A stretch of DNA of 64,000 nucleotides. Source: Aerococcus sanguinicola. Lineage in GTDB: Bacteria; Bacillota; Bacilli; Lactobacillales; Aerococcaceae. The stretch lies in assembly GCF_008726925.1 (NCBI RefSeq), contig NZ_VYWO01000001.1, forward strand, positions 496,001 to 560,000, given 5' to 3'. How positions within the stretch are numbered: the first letter of the stretch is position 1; each line of letters starts with the position of its first letter. The position numbers and the translations under genes were made by a program. Below, one piece after another: positions 1 through 8,180 of the stretch. The notes beneath the pieces are model-generated. The model made no database searches and was not told the origin of the DNA. It was given only the letters and a program-made list of their open reading frames with translations.

Positions 1-893
1 ACACCGGCTAATTTATCGAGGAAGCGATCAGCAGCATCTGCCTTAATAATATTTAAGCCAAATTTGCCGCCTAGCGTTTCCATAACTTGGTCAGCCTCGC
101 CCTTACGCAAGAGACCATGGTCAACAAAGATGCAGACAAGCTGGTCCCCGATAGCACGTTGTAAGAGCACACCTACTACAGATGAATCCACGCCTCCCGA
201 CAGACCTAAGAGTACTTTGCGGTCGCCGACAAGTTCTTGGATTTCAGCCGTTTTAATTTGGATAAAGTCTTCCATGGACCAATCGCCAGAAGCCCCACAA
301 ATATTGAAGACAAAGTTGCGTAACATTTGGTTACCGTGTACAGAAGCGCGAACTTCCGGATGGAATTGGAAGCCATAGATTTGCTCCGCTTCATTCTCAA
401 AAGCTGCGGCTGGGCTATGGGGAGCAACCCCAGTAATTTCAAAGCCTTCAGGAATCTCAGCAATCCGGTCCCCATGGCTCATTAAAACATGCTCTTCTTC
501 TTCCAAGCCGGCAAAGATTTTAGAATCTGTTTTCTTAATGGTCATTTCTTGCTGGCCATATTCCCGTTTATCAGAAGCTTCTACCCGACCACCTAATTTT
601 TGGGTAATCAGTTGCATCCCATAGCAGATTCCCAGTACAGGAATCCCTAAGTCGAAGATGGCAGGATCAACATCGAAGGCACCATCAGCATAAACTGAAT
701 TAGGGCCACCCGATAAGATAATCCCTTTGACATTGCCTTCAGCCTGGATCTCTTCGGCTGTCAAGCGGTGGGATAGGAGTTCTGAATAGACCCCAAATTC
801 ACGGATACGGCGGGTAATCAATTGATTGTACTGACTGCCGTAGTCAAGCACAATGATTTTTTCTACAGCTTGCATGCTTTCATTTACTGCCAC
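1..893 (-). CDS. guaA: GMP synthase (glutamine-hydrolysing), 3' part outside window
   Basis: Converts XMP to GMP using ATP and glutamine, the last step of guanine nucleotide synthesis. The first 297 codons are present; the C-terminal dimerisation part lies off the left edge. The N-terminal class I glutamine amidotransferase domain shows the oxyanion and nucleophile motif GICYGMQL and the FQFHPE histidine-glutamate pair. It is followed by the ATP pyrophosphatase P-loop LSGGVDSS. I place the start at a GTG (893) because an AGGAG-type site lies 9 nt upstream; an in-frame ATG at 875 is a weaker alternative. It is transcribed divergently from mvk, from a promoter with TTGCAT and TACACT boxes 17 bp apart. 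Confidence 0.96.
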   Translation of the reverse strand, partial: MAVNESMQAVEKIIVLDYGSQYNQLITRRIREFGVYSELLSHRLTAEEIQAEGNVKGIILSGGPNSVYADGAFDVDPAIFDLGIPVLGICYGMQLITQKLGGRVEASDKREYGQQEMTIKKTDSKIFAGLEEEEHVLMSHGDRIAEIPEGFEITGVAPHSPAAAFENEAEQIYGFQFHPEVRASVHGNQMLRNFVFNICGASGDWSMEDFIQIKTAEIQELVGDRKVLLGLSGGVDSSVVGVLLQRAIGDQLVCIFVDHGLLRKGEADQVMETLGGKFGLNIIKADAADRFLDKLAG

Positions 894-951
894 TTTTCCA
901 CTCTCCTTTATTTCCTGGACAGCTCTATTGATAAGCGTCCCATTATATTGT

Positions 952-980
952 AGTGTATACGTTTAGCCACGAAGATGCAA
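952..980 (-). promoter_or_regulatory. guaA promoter
   Basis: On the minus strand, TTGCAT (-35, 975-980) and TACACT (-10, 952-957) are separated by exactly 17 bp and read toward guaA. The -35 box lies next to the left arm of a long inverted repeat that spans the guaA/mvk intergenic region. Confidence 0.6.
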
Positions 981-1036
981 TAAATCTTTTTTAATATTTT
1001 GATGAAATCAATTGAGATTTGCCATTCCTCTTCGTG
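968..1036. repeat. Inverted repeat between divergent guaA and mvk
   Basis: The arms CACGAAGA...AAATCT (968-987) and AGATTT...TCTTCGTG (1015-1036) are complementary in two blocks of 8 and 6 bp, with a mismatched segment between them. The arms overlap the guaA -35 region and lie just before the mvk -10. It could be an operator shared by the two promoters; no regulator family can be named from the sequence. Confidence 0.5.
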
Positions 1037-1054
1037 TTTTGCTTATAAATATTG

Positions 1055-1060
1055 TACAAT
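1055..1060 (+). promoter_or_regulatory. Putative -10 box of the mevalonate operon
   Basis: TACAAT lies about 9 nt before the first possible mvk start, with no good -35 box at 17 bp. Transcription would begin near 1067. That leaves almost no leader for an ATG at 1069 and favours a start further in. Confidence 0.45.
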
Positions 1061-1068
1061 AGATAAGA

Positions 1069-2043
1069 ATGGAAATGGAAGTGAGAGATTTGAAAAGAGG
1101 AATAGGTAAAGCCCACGGTAAAATTATTTTAAGTGGGGAACACAGTGTCGTCTACGGCTATCGCGCCCTGGCCCTGCCAATCGAAGCGGTAACGATTCAA
1201 GTCAGCCTAGAGCAATCCGCCGGGCCCAGCTTTTTAATGAGTGAACTCTACCAGGGTCCCCTTGAAGCCGCCCCTAGTAAACTCGATAATCTCCGCCAAC
1301 TTTGGCAGAGCTTACGACAAGACCATGCCGATTCGAGTGATTTTAGGATAGAAATTGAAAGCAACATTCCGGCTGAACGTGGTATGGGAAGTTCAGCTGC
1401 GGTTGCGGTAGCCTTCATTCGTGCCTATTATGATTTTTACGATAAGGCCTTGGACCAAGAGACCCTCTTAGCCTATGCAGACTTGGCAGAGACGATTAGC
1501 CATGGCAATCCCAGTGGTCTGGATGCCCGCCTAACGGTCTTGAACCGTCCCCTCTCCTACAAAAAGGGGCAAAGTATGGAAGTCTTTCACTTTCATACCC
1601 CCTATTATCTGATGGTTGCGGATACTGGCATTCCAGGCAATACCAAGGAGGCTGTTACAGGCATCCGCCAAGCCCTCGATAGCCCCTACCGAGCCCGCCA
1701 GCTGGCAGCTCAAAGCGCTCTGGCTGGCCTAGGCCAAGCCACAGAAGACCTCTACCAGCATTTAATGAAAAACGGTCAAACTGACCTGAGCGCCCTAGCC
1801 CAAGCGATGCAGGCCTCTCAAGCCAAGCTCCAAGCCCTCCAGGTATCAAGCCCCGAATTGGACATGGGCATCCATTTTTGCCTCAGCCACGGCGCTCCTG
1901 CTGGCAAGATGACGGGTGGCGGCAAGGGTGGCTGCTTCATCACTCTGGTTAAAGATAAAGCGCAGGCAGAAAGCTTAGGCCAGGCCCTAAAAAGCGAAGA
2001 AATGATTGTTGACTATTGGCTCGTCCCCCTGGCAAGCCAGTAA
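1069..2043 (+). CDS. mvk: Mevalonate kinase
   Basis: Phosphorylates mevalonate to 5-phosphomevalonate, the first committed step of the lower mevalonate route to isopentenyl diphosphate. It is a GHMP kinase: substrate motif GKAHGKIILSGEHSVVYG near the N-terminus, ATP-binding loop ERGMGSSAAVAVAF, and C-terminal GKMTGGGKGGC loop. The open frame begins at ATG 1069, but TTG 1090, preceded by GAAGTGAG, would give an N-terminus closer to that typical of the family. It is the first gene of a four-gene operon; mvaD starts 19 nt after its stop, behind a strong AAGGAGG. Confidence 0.96.
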   Translation: MEMEVRDLKRGIGKAHGKIILSGEHSVVYGYRALALPIEAVTIQVSLEQSAGPSFLMSELYQGPLEAAPSKLDNLRQLWQSLRQDHADSSDFRIEIESNIPAERGMGSSAAVAVAFIRAYYDFYDKALDQETLLAYADLAETISHGNPSGLDARLTVLNRPLSYKKGQSMEVFHFHTPYYLMVADTGIPGNTKEAVTGIRQALDSPYRARQLAAQSALAGLGQATEDLYQHLMKNGQTDLSALAQAMQASQAKLQALQVSSPELDMGIHFCLSHGAPAGKMTGGGKGGCFITLVKDKAQAESLGQALKSEEMIVDYWLVPLASQ

Positions 2044-2062
2044 ACCAGTGAAGGAGGATATT

Positions 2063-3052
2063 ATGACTACTTACCAAGCAATGGCCCGTGCCCACACCAA
2101 TATTGCCCTCATCAAATACTGGGGCAAGGCAGATAACCAGCTCTTTATTCCGATGAATAGTTCCCTCTCCCTCACCTTGGAAGCCTTATACACGGATACC
2201 AAAGTTTGTTTTTCCGATGACTTGAAGCAAGATAGCTTCCGTTTGAATGGAGAGCTTCAATCAGAAGCCGATGTCGCCAAAATTAGCCCTTTCCTAGACC
2301 TCTTCAGACAGCTCGCCCAAGTAGACCTCCCCTGCCAGGTAGAGAGTATCAACCATGTGCCAACAGGAGCGGGGCTGGCTAGTTCAGCCTCGGCCTTTGC
2401 TGCGTTGGCTGCCGCTTGCCGCCAAGCCTTGGCCTTAGATTTAACTGACCAGGAGCTTTCGACCTATGCAAGGCGGGGGTCTGGCTCAGCGACCCGGAGT
2501 ATCTTCCCCGGCTTTGTTAAATGGAACAAGGGCGACCGCCATGAAAATTCTTATGCGGTCCCCTTAGACCCAGCTGATTGGGGAGTGGCCATGGTGATTT
2601 TAGCCCTCAATACCCAGCACAAGAAAATTCCCTCCCGCCAAGGCATGGCCCACACAATTGAAACGTCAGCCTTCTACCCCGCCTGGCCTGAACTCGCTGA
2701 GAAGCAATTAAAAGAAATGGAAAGCGCGATTGACCAGCGCGATCTCGCCCAAATTGGCCAGATTGCAGAAGCCAATGCCATGGCAATGCATGCCACGATG
2801 CTAGCTTCAAACCCTCCTTTTACTTATTTTGAGCCTGCAAGTTTGGAAGCCATGGACCAAGTTAGAAAGCTCCGTGACCAAGGTTACACGGCTTACTTTA
2901 CCATGGATGCCGGCCCTAATATTAAGGTCCTCTGCCCTTCTTCAGAAAGCCAGGCCATTGCCCAAGCCTTGGCCCAGGCCTTCCCTCAAGCCCAAGTCAT
3001 CACGAGTCAAGTCGGTCCGGGTATCCAATCCCTCAACCACTGGCCTTATTAA
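2063..3052 (+). CDS. mvaD: Diphosphomevalonate decarboxylase
   Basis: ATP-dependent decarboxylation of mevalonate 5-diphosphate to isopentenyl diphosphate. The 329-residue length is normal. The N-terminus carries AHTNIALIKYWGK, typical of MvaD, and the GHMP phosphate loop is VPTGAGLASSASAF. SGSATRS and the C-terminal MDAGPN segment are also family motifs. The start is the ATG at 2063, 5 nt after AAGGAGG; the longer open frame running into mvk is not used. It lies between mvk and pmk, so all three kinase/decarboxylase steps are co-transcribed. Confidence 0.97.
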   Translation: MTTYQAMARAHTNIALIKYWGKADNQLFIPMNSSLSLTLEALYTDTKVCFSDDLKQDSFRLNGELQSEADVAKISPFLDLFRQLAQVDLPCQVESINHVPTGAGLASSASAFAALAAACRQALALDLTDQELSTYARRGSGSATRSIFPGFVKWNKGDRHENSYAVPLDPADWGVAMVILALNTQHKKIPSRQGMAHTIETSAFYPAWPELAEKQLKEMESAIDQRDLAQIGQIAEANAMAMHATMLASNPPFTYFEPASLEAMDQVRKLRDQGYTAYFTMDAGPNIKVLCPSSESQAIAQALAQAFPQAQVITSQVGPGIQSLNHWPY

Positions 3053-3076
3053 GAAAGATTTAGAAAGGATTTTTTC

Positions 3077-4162
3077 ATGAAAGCTTGTCAAGTTACAGTC
3101 CCTGGTAAATTATTTTGGGCCGGCGAATATGCCGTGACCCAAAGCCAACAAAAAGCCATTGTTGCTGCTGTGGATGCCTTTCTCTGCCTAGAAATTGAAG
3201 CCAGTGACCAGAATGAAGTCATTAGCGATCTAGCAGAGGAAAGGCTCACTTGGTCTCGGACTAATGCCGGTAAAATCGTCAGTACTAGTCAGGGAGCAGA
3301 CAATTTTAGCTTAATTTGGGAGGGAATTCGTTTAGCTGAACAATACCTCTTTGCCAAATATCCAGAAATAGACTTAGGCCACTACCGAATCACAATCAAA
3401 AGCCAGCTCCATGACCCAAACGGCCAAAAATACGGTTTAGGCTCTAGCGCAGCTGTCCTTGTTGCTTGCTTACGAGGGATCCTTCAAGCCTTTTCAGACA
3501 TCCAAGAGCCCCTTTCAGAAGAAGACCGACTCAAGATCTTTAAGTTAGCGGCTATCGCTGAAGCCCGGCTAAAGATGAAGGGCTCATTTGGTGACCTGGC
3601 AGCGGCCAGCCACGGAGGACTCCTTCTCTATCAGAACTTTGACCGGTCATGGTTCCGCCGAGCCAAAAAAACGACAGGTCAAGATGTGCTGAAATTATTA
3701 GACAAAAACTGGCCGGGCTTGCTGATTCAAAGTCTGGTTTTCCCTGATGATTGGGCCTTCTATGCCTTCTGGGTAGGCCAGGAAGCTTCAACCGAAAAAA
3801 TCTTAACCCAGCAAAAGGCCCTGTTAGACCAGACCTTCTTGGCCCAATCCCAGAACTTAGTTGAAGCCTTGAGCCATGACCTCGAGGCTGAAGATTTTTC
3901 ATCTTTTGCTAAGCATTTAAGTGCCAACCAAGACTTGATTGAAGACCAAGTTCAGAGCCAGGGCAGTTATTACGCTAGTCCCGCTTTGAACAAAGTAATC
4001 AACCTAGCCCGTCAAGCCGGACTGGCTGCCAAAGTATCAGGAGCGGGTCAGGGCGACTGTGCCATTGCCATCGCCCCAAACCGGGCGAGCGGACAAGCCT
4101 TTCTCCAGGAGGCCCAAGCGGCTGCTTTGACCCATTTAGATCTCGATCTTTATTATTTTTAA
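3077..4162 (+). CDS. mvaK2: Phosphomevalonate kinase
   Basis: Phosphorylates 5-phosphomevalonate to the diphosphate consumed by MvaD. It is a 361-residue GHMP kinase with N-terminal VPGKLFWAGEYAV, phosphate-binding loop KYGLGSSAAVLVAC and C-terminal KVSGAGQGDC. GSFGDLAAASHGG in the middle is characteristic of the bacterial phosphomevalonate kinases. It starts 24 nt after mvaD behind an AAAGGA site. The gene order mvk-mvaD-pmk-fni matches that of other lactic acid bacteria and staphylococci. Confidence 0.96.
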   Translation: MKACQVTVPGKLFWAGEYAVTQSQQKAIVAAVDAFLCLEIEASDQNEVISDLAEERLTWSRTNAGKIVSTSQGADNFSLIWEGIRLAEQYLFAKYPEIDLGHYRITIKSQLHDPNGQKYGLGSSAAVLVACLRGILQAFSDIQEPLSEEDRLKIFKLAAIAEARLKMKGSFGDLAAASHGGLLLYQNFDRSWFRRAKKTTGQDVLKLLDKNWPGLLIQSLVFPDDWAFYAFWVGQEASTEKILTQQKALLDQTFLAQSQNLVEALSHDLEAEDFSSFAKHLSANQDLIEDQVQSQGSYYASPALNKVINLARQAGLAAKVSGAGQGDCAIAIAPNRASGQAFLQEAQAAALTHLDLDLYYF

Positions 4163-4183
4163 CGAAAGGAGGCGGTGGTTGAC

Positions 4184-5251
4184 ATGACCAACCGTAAAGA
4201 CGACCATGTGAAGGAAGCTGCTGCCAACTATGGTGAAATTAAGACGAGCGACTTTGACCATGTTCGCTTTGTCCACCAAAGCATCGGTCAGCTGGCCGAA
4301 GAAGATATTGACTTATCCAGTCACTGGCTGGGCCAAGATTTCCCCCTCCCCTTCTATATCAATGCCATGACAGGAGGGAGTACTTGGACCAAAGAAATCA
4401 ATGGCCGCCTTGCCCATCTCGCCAGGGAACTGAAAGTCCCAATGGCTTCCGGTTCACTGTCAGCAGCTCTTAGAGACCCTAAGCAAGAAGATTCTTTCCG
4501 AATTATTCGCGAAATTTATCCCGATGGCTTTGTCCTCGCCAATGTAGGAGCCGATCGTGATGGGCAAGATGCCAAACGAGCGGTTGAAATTTTGCAGGCT
4601 GACGCGCTCCAAGTCCATCTTAACCTCCCCCAAGAAATCGTCATGCCCGAGGGCGACCGCGATTTTCGGAAGATTAAAGACCACTTGCTTGATATCCAAG
4701 CCCAAGTAGATGTCCCGATTGTTGTTAAAGAAGTTGGCTTCGGTATGAGTCGAGAAAGTATGGAAGAGCTCGCCCAACTAGGTTTTTCAACCCTTGATAT
4801 CAGTGGCCGCGGCGGAACTAATTTTGCTCAAATCGAAAACCAGAGACGGGCTGACCAAGACTTTGCCGAGCTCTTCGACTGGGGGCAAACGACTGTGGTT
4901 AGTCTATTAGAAGCCAGCCAGCTAAGAGAGGACCTGACTATCCTAGCCTCTGGGGGCATCCGCCAACCCCTCGATTTAGTTAAGGCGCTAAGCTTAGGCG
5001 CCCAAGCAGTCGGTATGAGCGGTTACTTCCTTCAATTAGTACTTAACCATGACCTAGAGACAAGCGTCCAAAAGGTCCAAAACTTCATTGAAAAAACAAA
5101 ACTCATCTACCTGCTCTTAAACTGTCGCAATAGTCAAGAGCTCAAGCACTTGGACCTCATCCTTAGCGATGGGCCTTGGCATTGGGCCCAGCTTCGCGGC
5201 ATCGATGCCCAAGCCCTCGCCCAACGGTCACAGAGCAAGTCACAAGATTAA
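4184..5251 (+). CDS. fni: Type 2 isopentenyl-diphosphate delta-isomerase
   Basis: FMN- and NADPH-requiring isomerase interconverting IPP and DMAPP; unrelated to the type 1 enzyme. The N-terminal RKDDHV and INAMTGGS segments, the glycine-rich ISGRGGTNFAQIENQR segment and the SGGIRQPLDLVKAL phosphate-binding turn are family hallmarks. I choose ATG 4184, 11 nt after AAAGGAGG; GTG codons at 4175 and 4178 lie too close to that site. It closes the operon, and a strong hairpin terminator follows 20 nt later. Confidence 0.95.
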   Translation: MTNRKDDHVKEAAANYGEIKTSDFDHVRFVHQSIGQLAEEDIDLSSHWLGQDFPLPFYINAMTGGSTWTKEINGRLAHLARELKVPMASGSLSAALRDPKQEDSFRIIREIYPDGFVLANVGADRDGQDAKRAVEILQADALQVHLNLPQEIVMPEGDRDFRKIKDHLLDIQAQVDVPIVVKEVGFGMSRESMEELAQLGFSTLDISGRGGTNFAQIENQRRADQDFAELFDWGQTTVVSLLEASQLREDLTILASGGIRQPLDLVKALSLGAQAVGMSGYFLQLVLNHDLETSVQKVQNFIEKTKLIYLLLNCRNSQELKHLDLILSDGPWHWAQLRGIDAQALAQRSQSKSQD

Positions 5252-5271
5252 AAGCTATCTCATCCAAGTTA

Positions 5272-5317
5272 AAAATGCAGGCCCTGACGTCGAAAACGAC
5301 GCTGGGGCCTGCATTTT
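5272..5317. terminator. Bidirectional terminator, fni / azlD
   Basis: A 13-bp stem (AAAATGCAGGCCC with GGGCCTGCATTTT) encloses a GACGTCG-type inner hairpin. It sits between convergent fni and azlD and has A and T runs on both sides. Confidence 0.9.
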
Positions 5318-5321
5318 ATAT

Positions 5322-5639
5322 TTAAACAATCAAATAGAGTAAGCTGATAGCTAGCACTCCGGCTAAGACCGTTTTAATCAAGTCTTTGGTCCAATAAGCA
5401 ACAATTATTGCGACCAGTGAGGCGATTAATTTCAGATTAACTAAGGGATTGAGGTTAAAGCCATCCTCCCAAAAGAAAATATCACAGGCTATCATGGCTG
5501 TAAAGAGTGTAATGGGTACATAGGGCATGGCCAAACGCAGGGCTAATGGTAGGTCTGCCTTGCGCATTAGGACACCAGGGAGGACCCGCATCAGCACTGA
5601 TAAGCCGCCAATGATTAGGATCAGGGCATTCAAGCTCAT
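5322..5639 (-). CDS. azlD: AzlD-family branched-chain amino acid exporter subunit
   Basis: A 105-residue hydrophobic protein with about four membrane segments and the AzlD-typical early RVLPGVLMRKADLP segment. AzlD is the small partner of AzlC in the branched-chain amino acid export pair first described in Bacillus. Its start overlaps the azlC stop by 4 nt (ATGA), so translation is coupled. The substrate is not proven by sequence. Confidence 0.85.
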   Translation of the reverse strand: MSLNALILIIGGLSVLMRVLPGVLMRKADLPLALRLAMPYVPITLFTAMIACDIFFWEDGFNLNPLVNLKLIASLVAIIVAYWTKDLIKTVLAGVLAISLLYLIV

Positions 5640-6349
5640 AAGGGCAAGTCTCCTCTCTCTTCCAGTAAGTGCCGGTCAATCCGATAAGCCAGGTAACTAG
5701 CCAAAAGCGTTACCATCACAATCACCAAGCTCGAAGGGGCAAATAGGCGAAAAAACAAGCTCAACACAAGGCTAATCAAGCTAACAGAGAAAATCTTACG
5801 GTTCCTAATTTGCGGAATCAATAGGCCAATAAACATGGCAATGAGCACATAATTCACAATCACCGTAGGAAAAGCAAAGAATTGACCAAGAATACTTCCG
5901 GCAACCGTCCCAAAGAGCCAAGTGAGGTAGGTCGTTAGGGCCAGGTAAAAGGCCTCCTGATAGGTCCATTGGAGGCGCCCCTGGTCTGCCTCTTGAAAGT
6001 TAACCACATTCAGAGCATAGGATTCATCCGCTGTCAGCTGGCTGAGCCAAGCCAATTTCCAAGTTTTTTCTTGGGGGAGGTAAGAAGCCAAAGAAGACGT
6101 TAGGAGCATTTGCCTAGAATTAAGCAATAGCACTAAGCCAATGATGACCCAGGGAGAGCTCTGAGCTAAGACGAGTGAGGCCAGCATAAATTGAGCAGAT
6201 CCCCCAAAAATCAAAAGAGAAGTTAAGCCCACCTGCCAATAAGTCAAACCAGCACTAGCTAACAAGACCCCACAAGCGATTGAAAGCGGAATATAGGCCA
6301 CAATGACTGGCCAGGCATATTGGACGGCACGCTTTAAGGCAGTCGTCAT
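5636..6349 (-). CDS. azlC: AzlC-family branched-chain amino acid permease
   Basis: A 237-residue integral membrane protein with about six hydrophobic segments. The N-terminal YIPLSIACGVLLASAGLTYW and GGSAQFMLASL segments are characteristic of AzlC/YgaZ proteins. It is the large subunit of the exporter formed with the downstream azlD. It follows the ABC ATPase gene by 15 nt, so the three genes probably share a transcript. Confidence 0.88.
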   Translation of the reverse strand: MTTALKRAVQYAWPVIVAYIPLSIACGVLLASAGLTYWQVGLTSLLIFGGSAQFMLASLVLAQSSPWVIIGLVLLLNSRQMLLTSSLASYLPQEKTWKLAWLSQLTADESYALNVVNFQEADQGRLQWTYQEAFYLALTTYLTWLFGTVAGSILGQFFAFPTVIVNYVLIAMFIGLLIPQIRNRKIFSVSLISLVLSLFFRLFAPSSLVIVMVTLLASYLAYRIDRHLLEERGDLPL

Positions 6350-6364
6350 CGAATCAAGCCTCCT

Positions 6365-8035
6365 TTAACTTTGTTGCACTTCGCGGTCATAGTCCATAAA
6401 CTTCCGGATAAAAGCATAGGGATCGACCAGACCAATTCTTTTGGCAAAGACGGAGAGGGAGCTTTCTCTCAGGGCAGCCTGGTCGACTAGGTCTTCATTA
6501 CTGGTAACATGAACTGGATCCGTGTCGGCAATAATTTCGCCTTCTGCCATGACGAGACAGCGCCGGGTATAGGCTAGGAGAACTTCCACATCATAGGTAT
6601 TCATGATGACAGCGATGCCTTGCTCTTGGTTAATCTGGTAGAGGGTTCCCATGAAGTCTACCATATGCCGGTAGTCTTGCCCTTCTGTTGGCTCATCAAT
6701 AATAATCAAGTCGGGCTCTTTCAATAAAACAGAAGCTAGTATTAACCGTTTCAGCTGGCCATAGCTTAAAAATTTCAAAGGATAACTCTTCAAGTGGTCA
6801 AAGCCAATGGCAGCTAGGACCTGGTTAAATAAGTCCTCCTTATTTTCAGCTAACTGGCAACCAGCTTCCTGGTAGTGAGCATAGGTTCGATCTAATTGCT
6901 CCCAAGGATTTTGGCCAAGGATTAGATGCTTAAAATCTTGAGGAAGGTAAGCAATCTTATTTCTTACGGCTTGGCGGTTGTCTTCAGACACTGCTTGCCC
7001 ATGCCAGTAGATTTGCCCCTGGTCCGCTTGCAGACTTTGGCTAAGGATACGGCTGAGTGTCGTTTTACCTGCACCATTAGCGCCTACCACACTGATCATT
7101 TCCCCCTGGCAAATTTTTAAATTAAGGTCTTTTAGGGCATGGTTTTTGTGGTTATAGTGATAGGAGACGCCTTCCAAACGGATGAGCTCTTCCTTAGATT
7201 CTTGATAACGAAAATTAGGGATAGACAGTGCCCAGTCTTCCATTACCTTCTTCAAATTGGGCCCTGAAATATGGTTCACATGGGCGATGTGGTGGACCTG
7301 GTCGAGCGGATAACCAGCGTAACGCATGGCCGTGACGTATAAAGGTTCACGCACATCGAGGTTGGCCAGGATGGCATGGTGGAGCAAGTCGGATAAGGAG
7401 CCATCAAAGACCAAGCGACCTCCCAGAAGGACCAAGACACGGTCAATATGGCGGTACATCATTTGTTCTAAACGGTGTTCCACGACAACAATTGTGGATT
7501 GGGTCTTCATATGAAAATCGTCCAAAGCATCGACAAAGCCTTCCGCAGCTCGGGGAGCTAAATTGGCAAGGGGCTCGTCGAAAATATAAAGCTTTTTGTG
7601 GTCTTTAATATGATCCAACATACGATAGAGGTCTTGCTCTCCTGCCGAGAGATCATTATAAGACCGTCCCTGGGAATCCTTGGCTAGTAAAGCCCAAATT
7701 CGCTTGCTAAAATTTCCTTCATCTTGTGGCGTTAAGTCCACCAAGTGTTCATCGTCTGCTTCTTCTGAAATAAAGTCAGCAATGTCCTTACCCTTAAAGC
7801 TTTCTACATTATGGTCACAATAGCTGACGCTACCTTCAATTTTTCCGGGATTTGCTGCTGTCCCTAACTCTTGATTTAAGGCTTTAAGAAAACTCGTCTT
7901 ACCCGATCCATTGGCCCCCAATACAAGAACTTTTTCTCCTTTTTCTATGGTCAAGTTAATATCTTTCAGGGCTGGAAACTGTGCTCCAGCATAAGTAAAA
8001 GAGAAATTATTAAATTTAATCCAGGCTTCCCCCAT
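6365..8035 (-). CDS. ABC transporter ATP-binding protein with two ATPase domains (ECF type)
   Basis: A fused double-ATPase protein of the kind that powers energy-coupling-factor vitamin or cobalt transporters. Domain 1 has Walker A GANGSGKTS, signature LSAGEQ and Walker B FDEPLA. Domain 2 has Walker A GANGAGKTT, signature LSYGQ and Walker B IIDEPTEGQD. The start is ATG 8035, 9 nt after AAAGGAG; the TTG nine bases upstream abuts the ribosome site. No transmembrane T or substrate S component is encoded nearby, so the substrate is unknown. It precedes azlCD on the same strand. Confidence 0.85.
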   Translation of the reverse strand: MGEAWIKFNNFSFTYAGAQFPALKDINLTIEKGEKVLVLGANGSGKTSFLKALNQELGTAANPGKIEGSVSYCDHNVESFKGKDIADFISEEADDEHLVDLTPQDEGNFSKRIWALLAKDSQGRSYNDLSAGEQDLYRMLDHIKDHKKLYIFDEPLANLAPRAAEGFVDALDDFHMKTQSTIVVVEHRLEQMMYRHIDRVLVLLGGRLVFDGSLSDLLHHAILANLDVREPLYVTAMRYAGYPLDQVHHIAHVNHISGPNLKKVMEDWALSIPNFRYQESKEELIRLEGVSYHYNHKNHALKDLNLKICQGEMISVVGANGAGKTTLSRILSQSLQADQGQIYWHGQAVSEDNRQAVRNKIAYLPQDFKHLILGQNPWEQLDRTYAHYQEAGCQLAENKEDLFNQVLAAIGFDHLKSYPLKFLSYGQLKRLILASVLLKEPDLIIIDEPTEGQDYRHMVDFMGTLYQINQEQGIAVIMNTYDVEVLLAYTRRCLVMAEGEIIADTDPVHVTSNEDLVDQAALRESSLSVFAKRIGLVDPYAFIRKFMDYDREVQQS

Positions 8036-8108
8036 CCTTGCCAACTCCTTTCGCCAAATACTGCCAGAGCCATCTCTGTTCGCAGCGATTTAAATTAAAA
8101 AAACACAA

Positions 8109-8158
8109 ATAAACTTCTTCCCGTATTTTAACATATTTTTTACACAGAAGAAGTTTAT
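8109..8158. repeat. Inverted repeat downstream of murB, upstream of the ABC gene
   Basis: A perfect 12-bp stem, ATAAACTTCTTC (8109-8120) with GAAGAAGTTTAT (8147-8158). On the minus strand the second arm is followed by a T-rich run, so it can terminate murB. The loop also contains an extended -10-like TGTTAAAAT facing the ABC gene. An operator role is therefore possible. Confidence 0.6.
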
Positions 8159-8180
8159 CTGATTGCTTTATGTTAAGTTT

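Noticed and set aside
894..1068. Guanine riboswitch before guaA
   Set aside because: No conserved purine aptamer core is visible; the leader is only about 50-60 nt.
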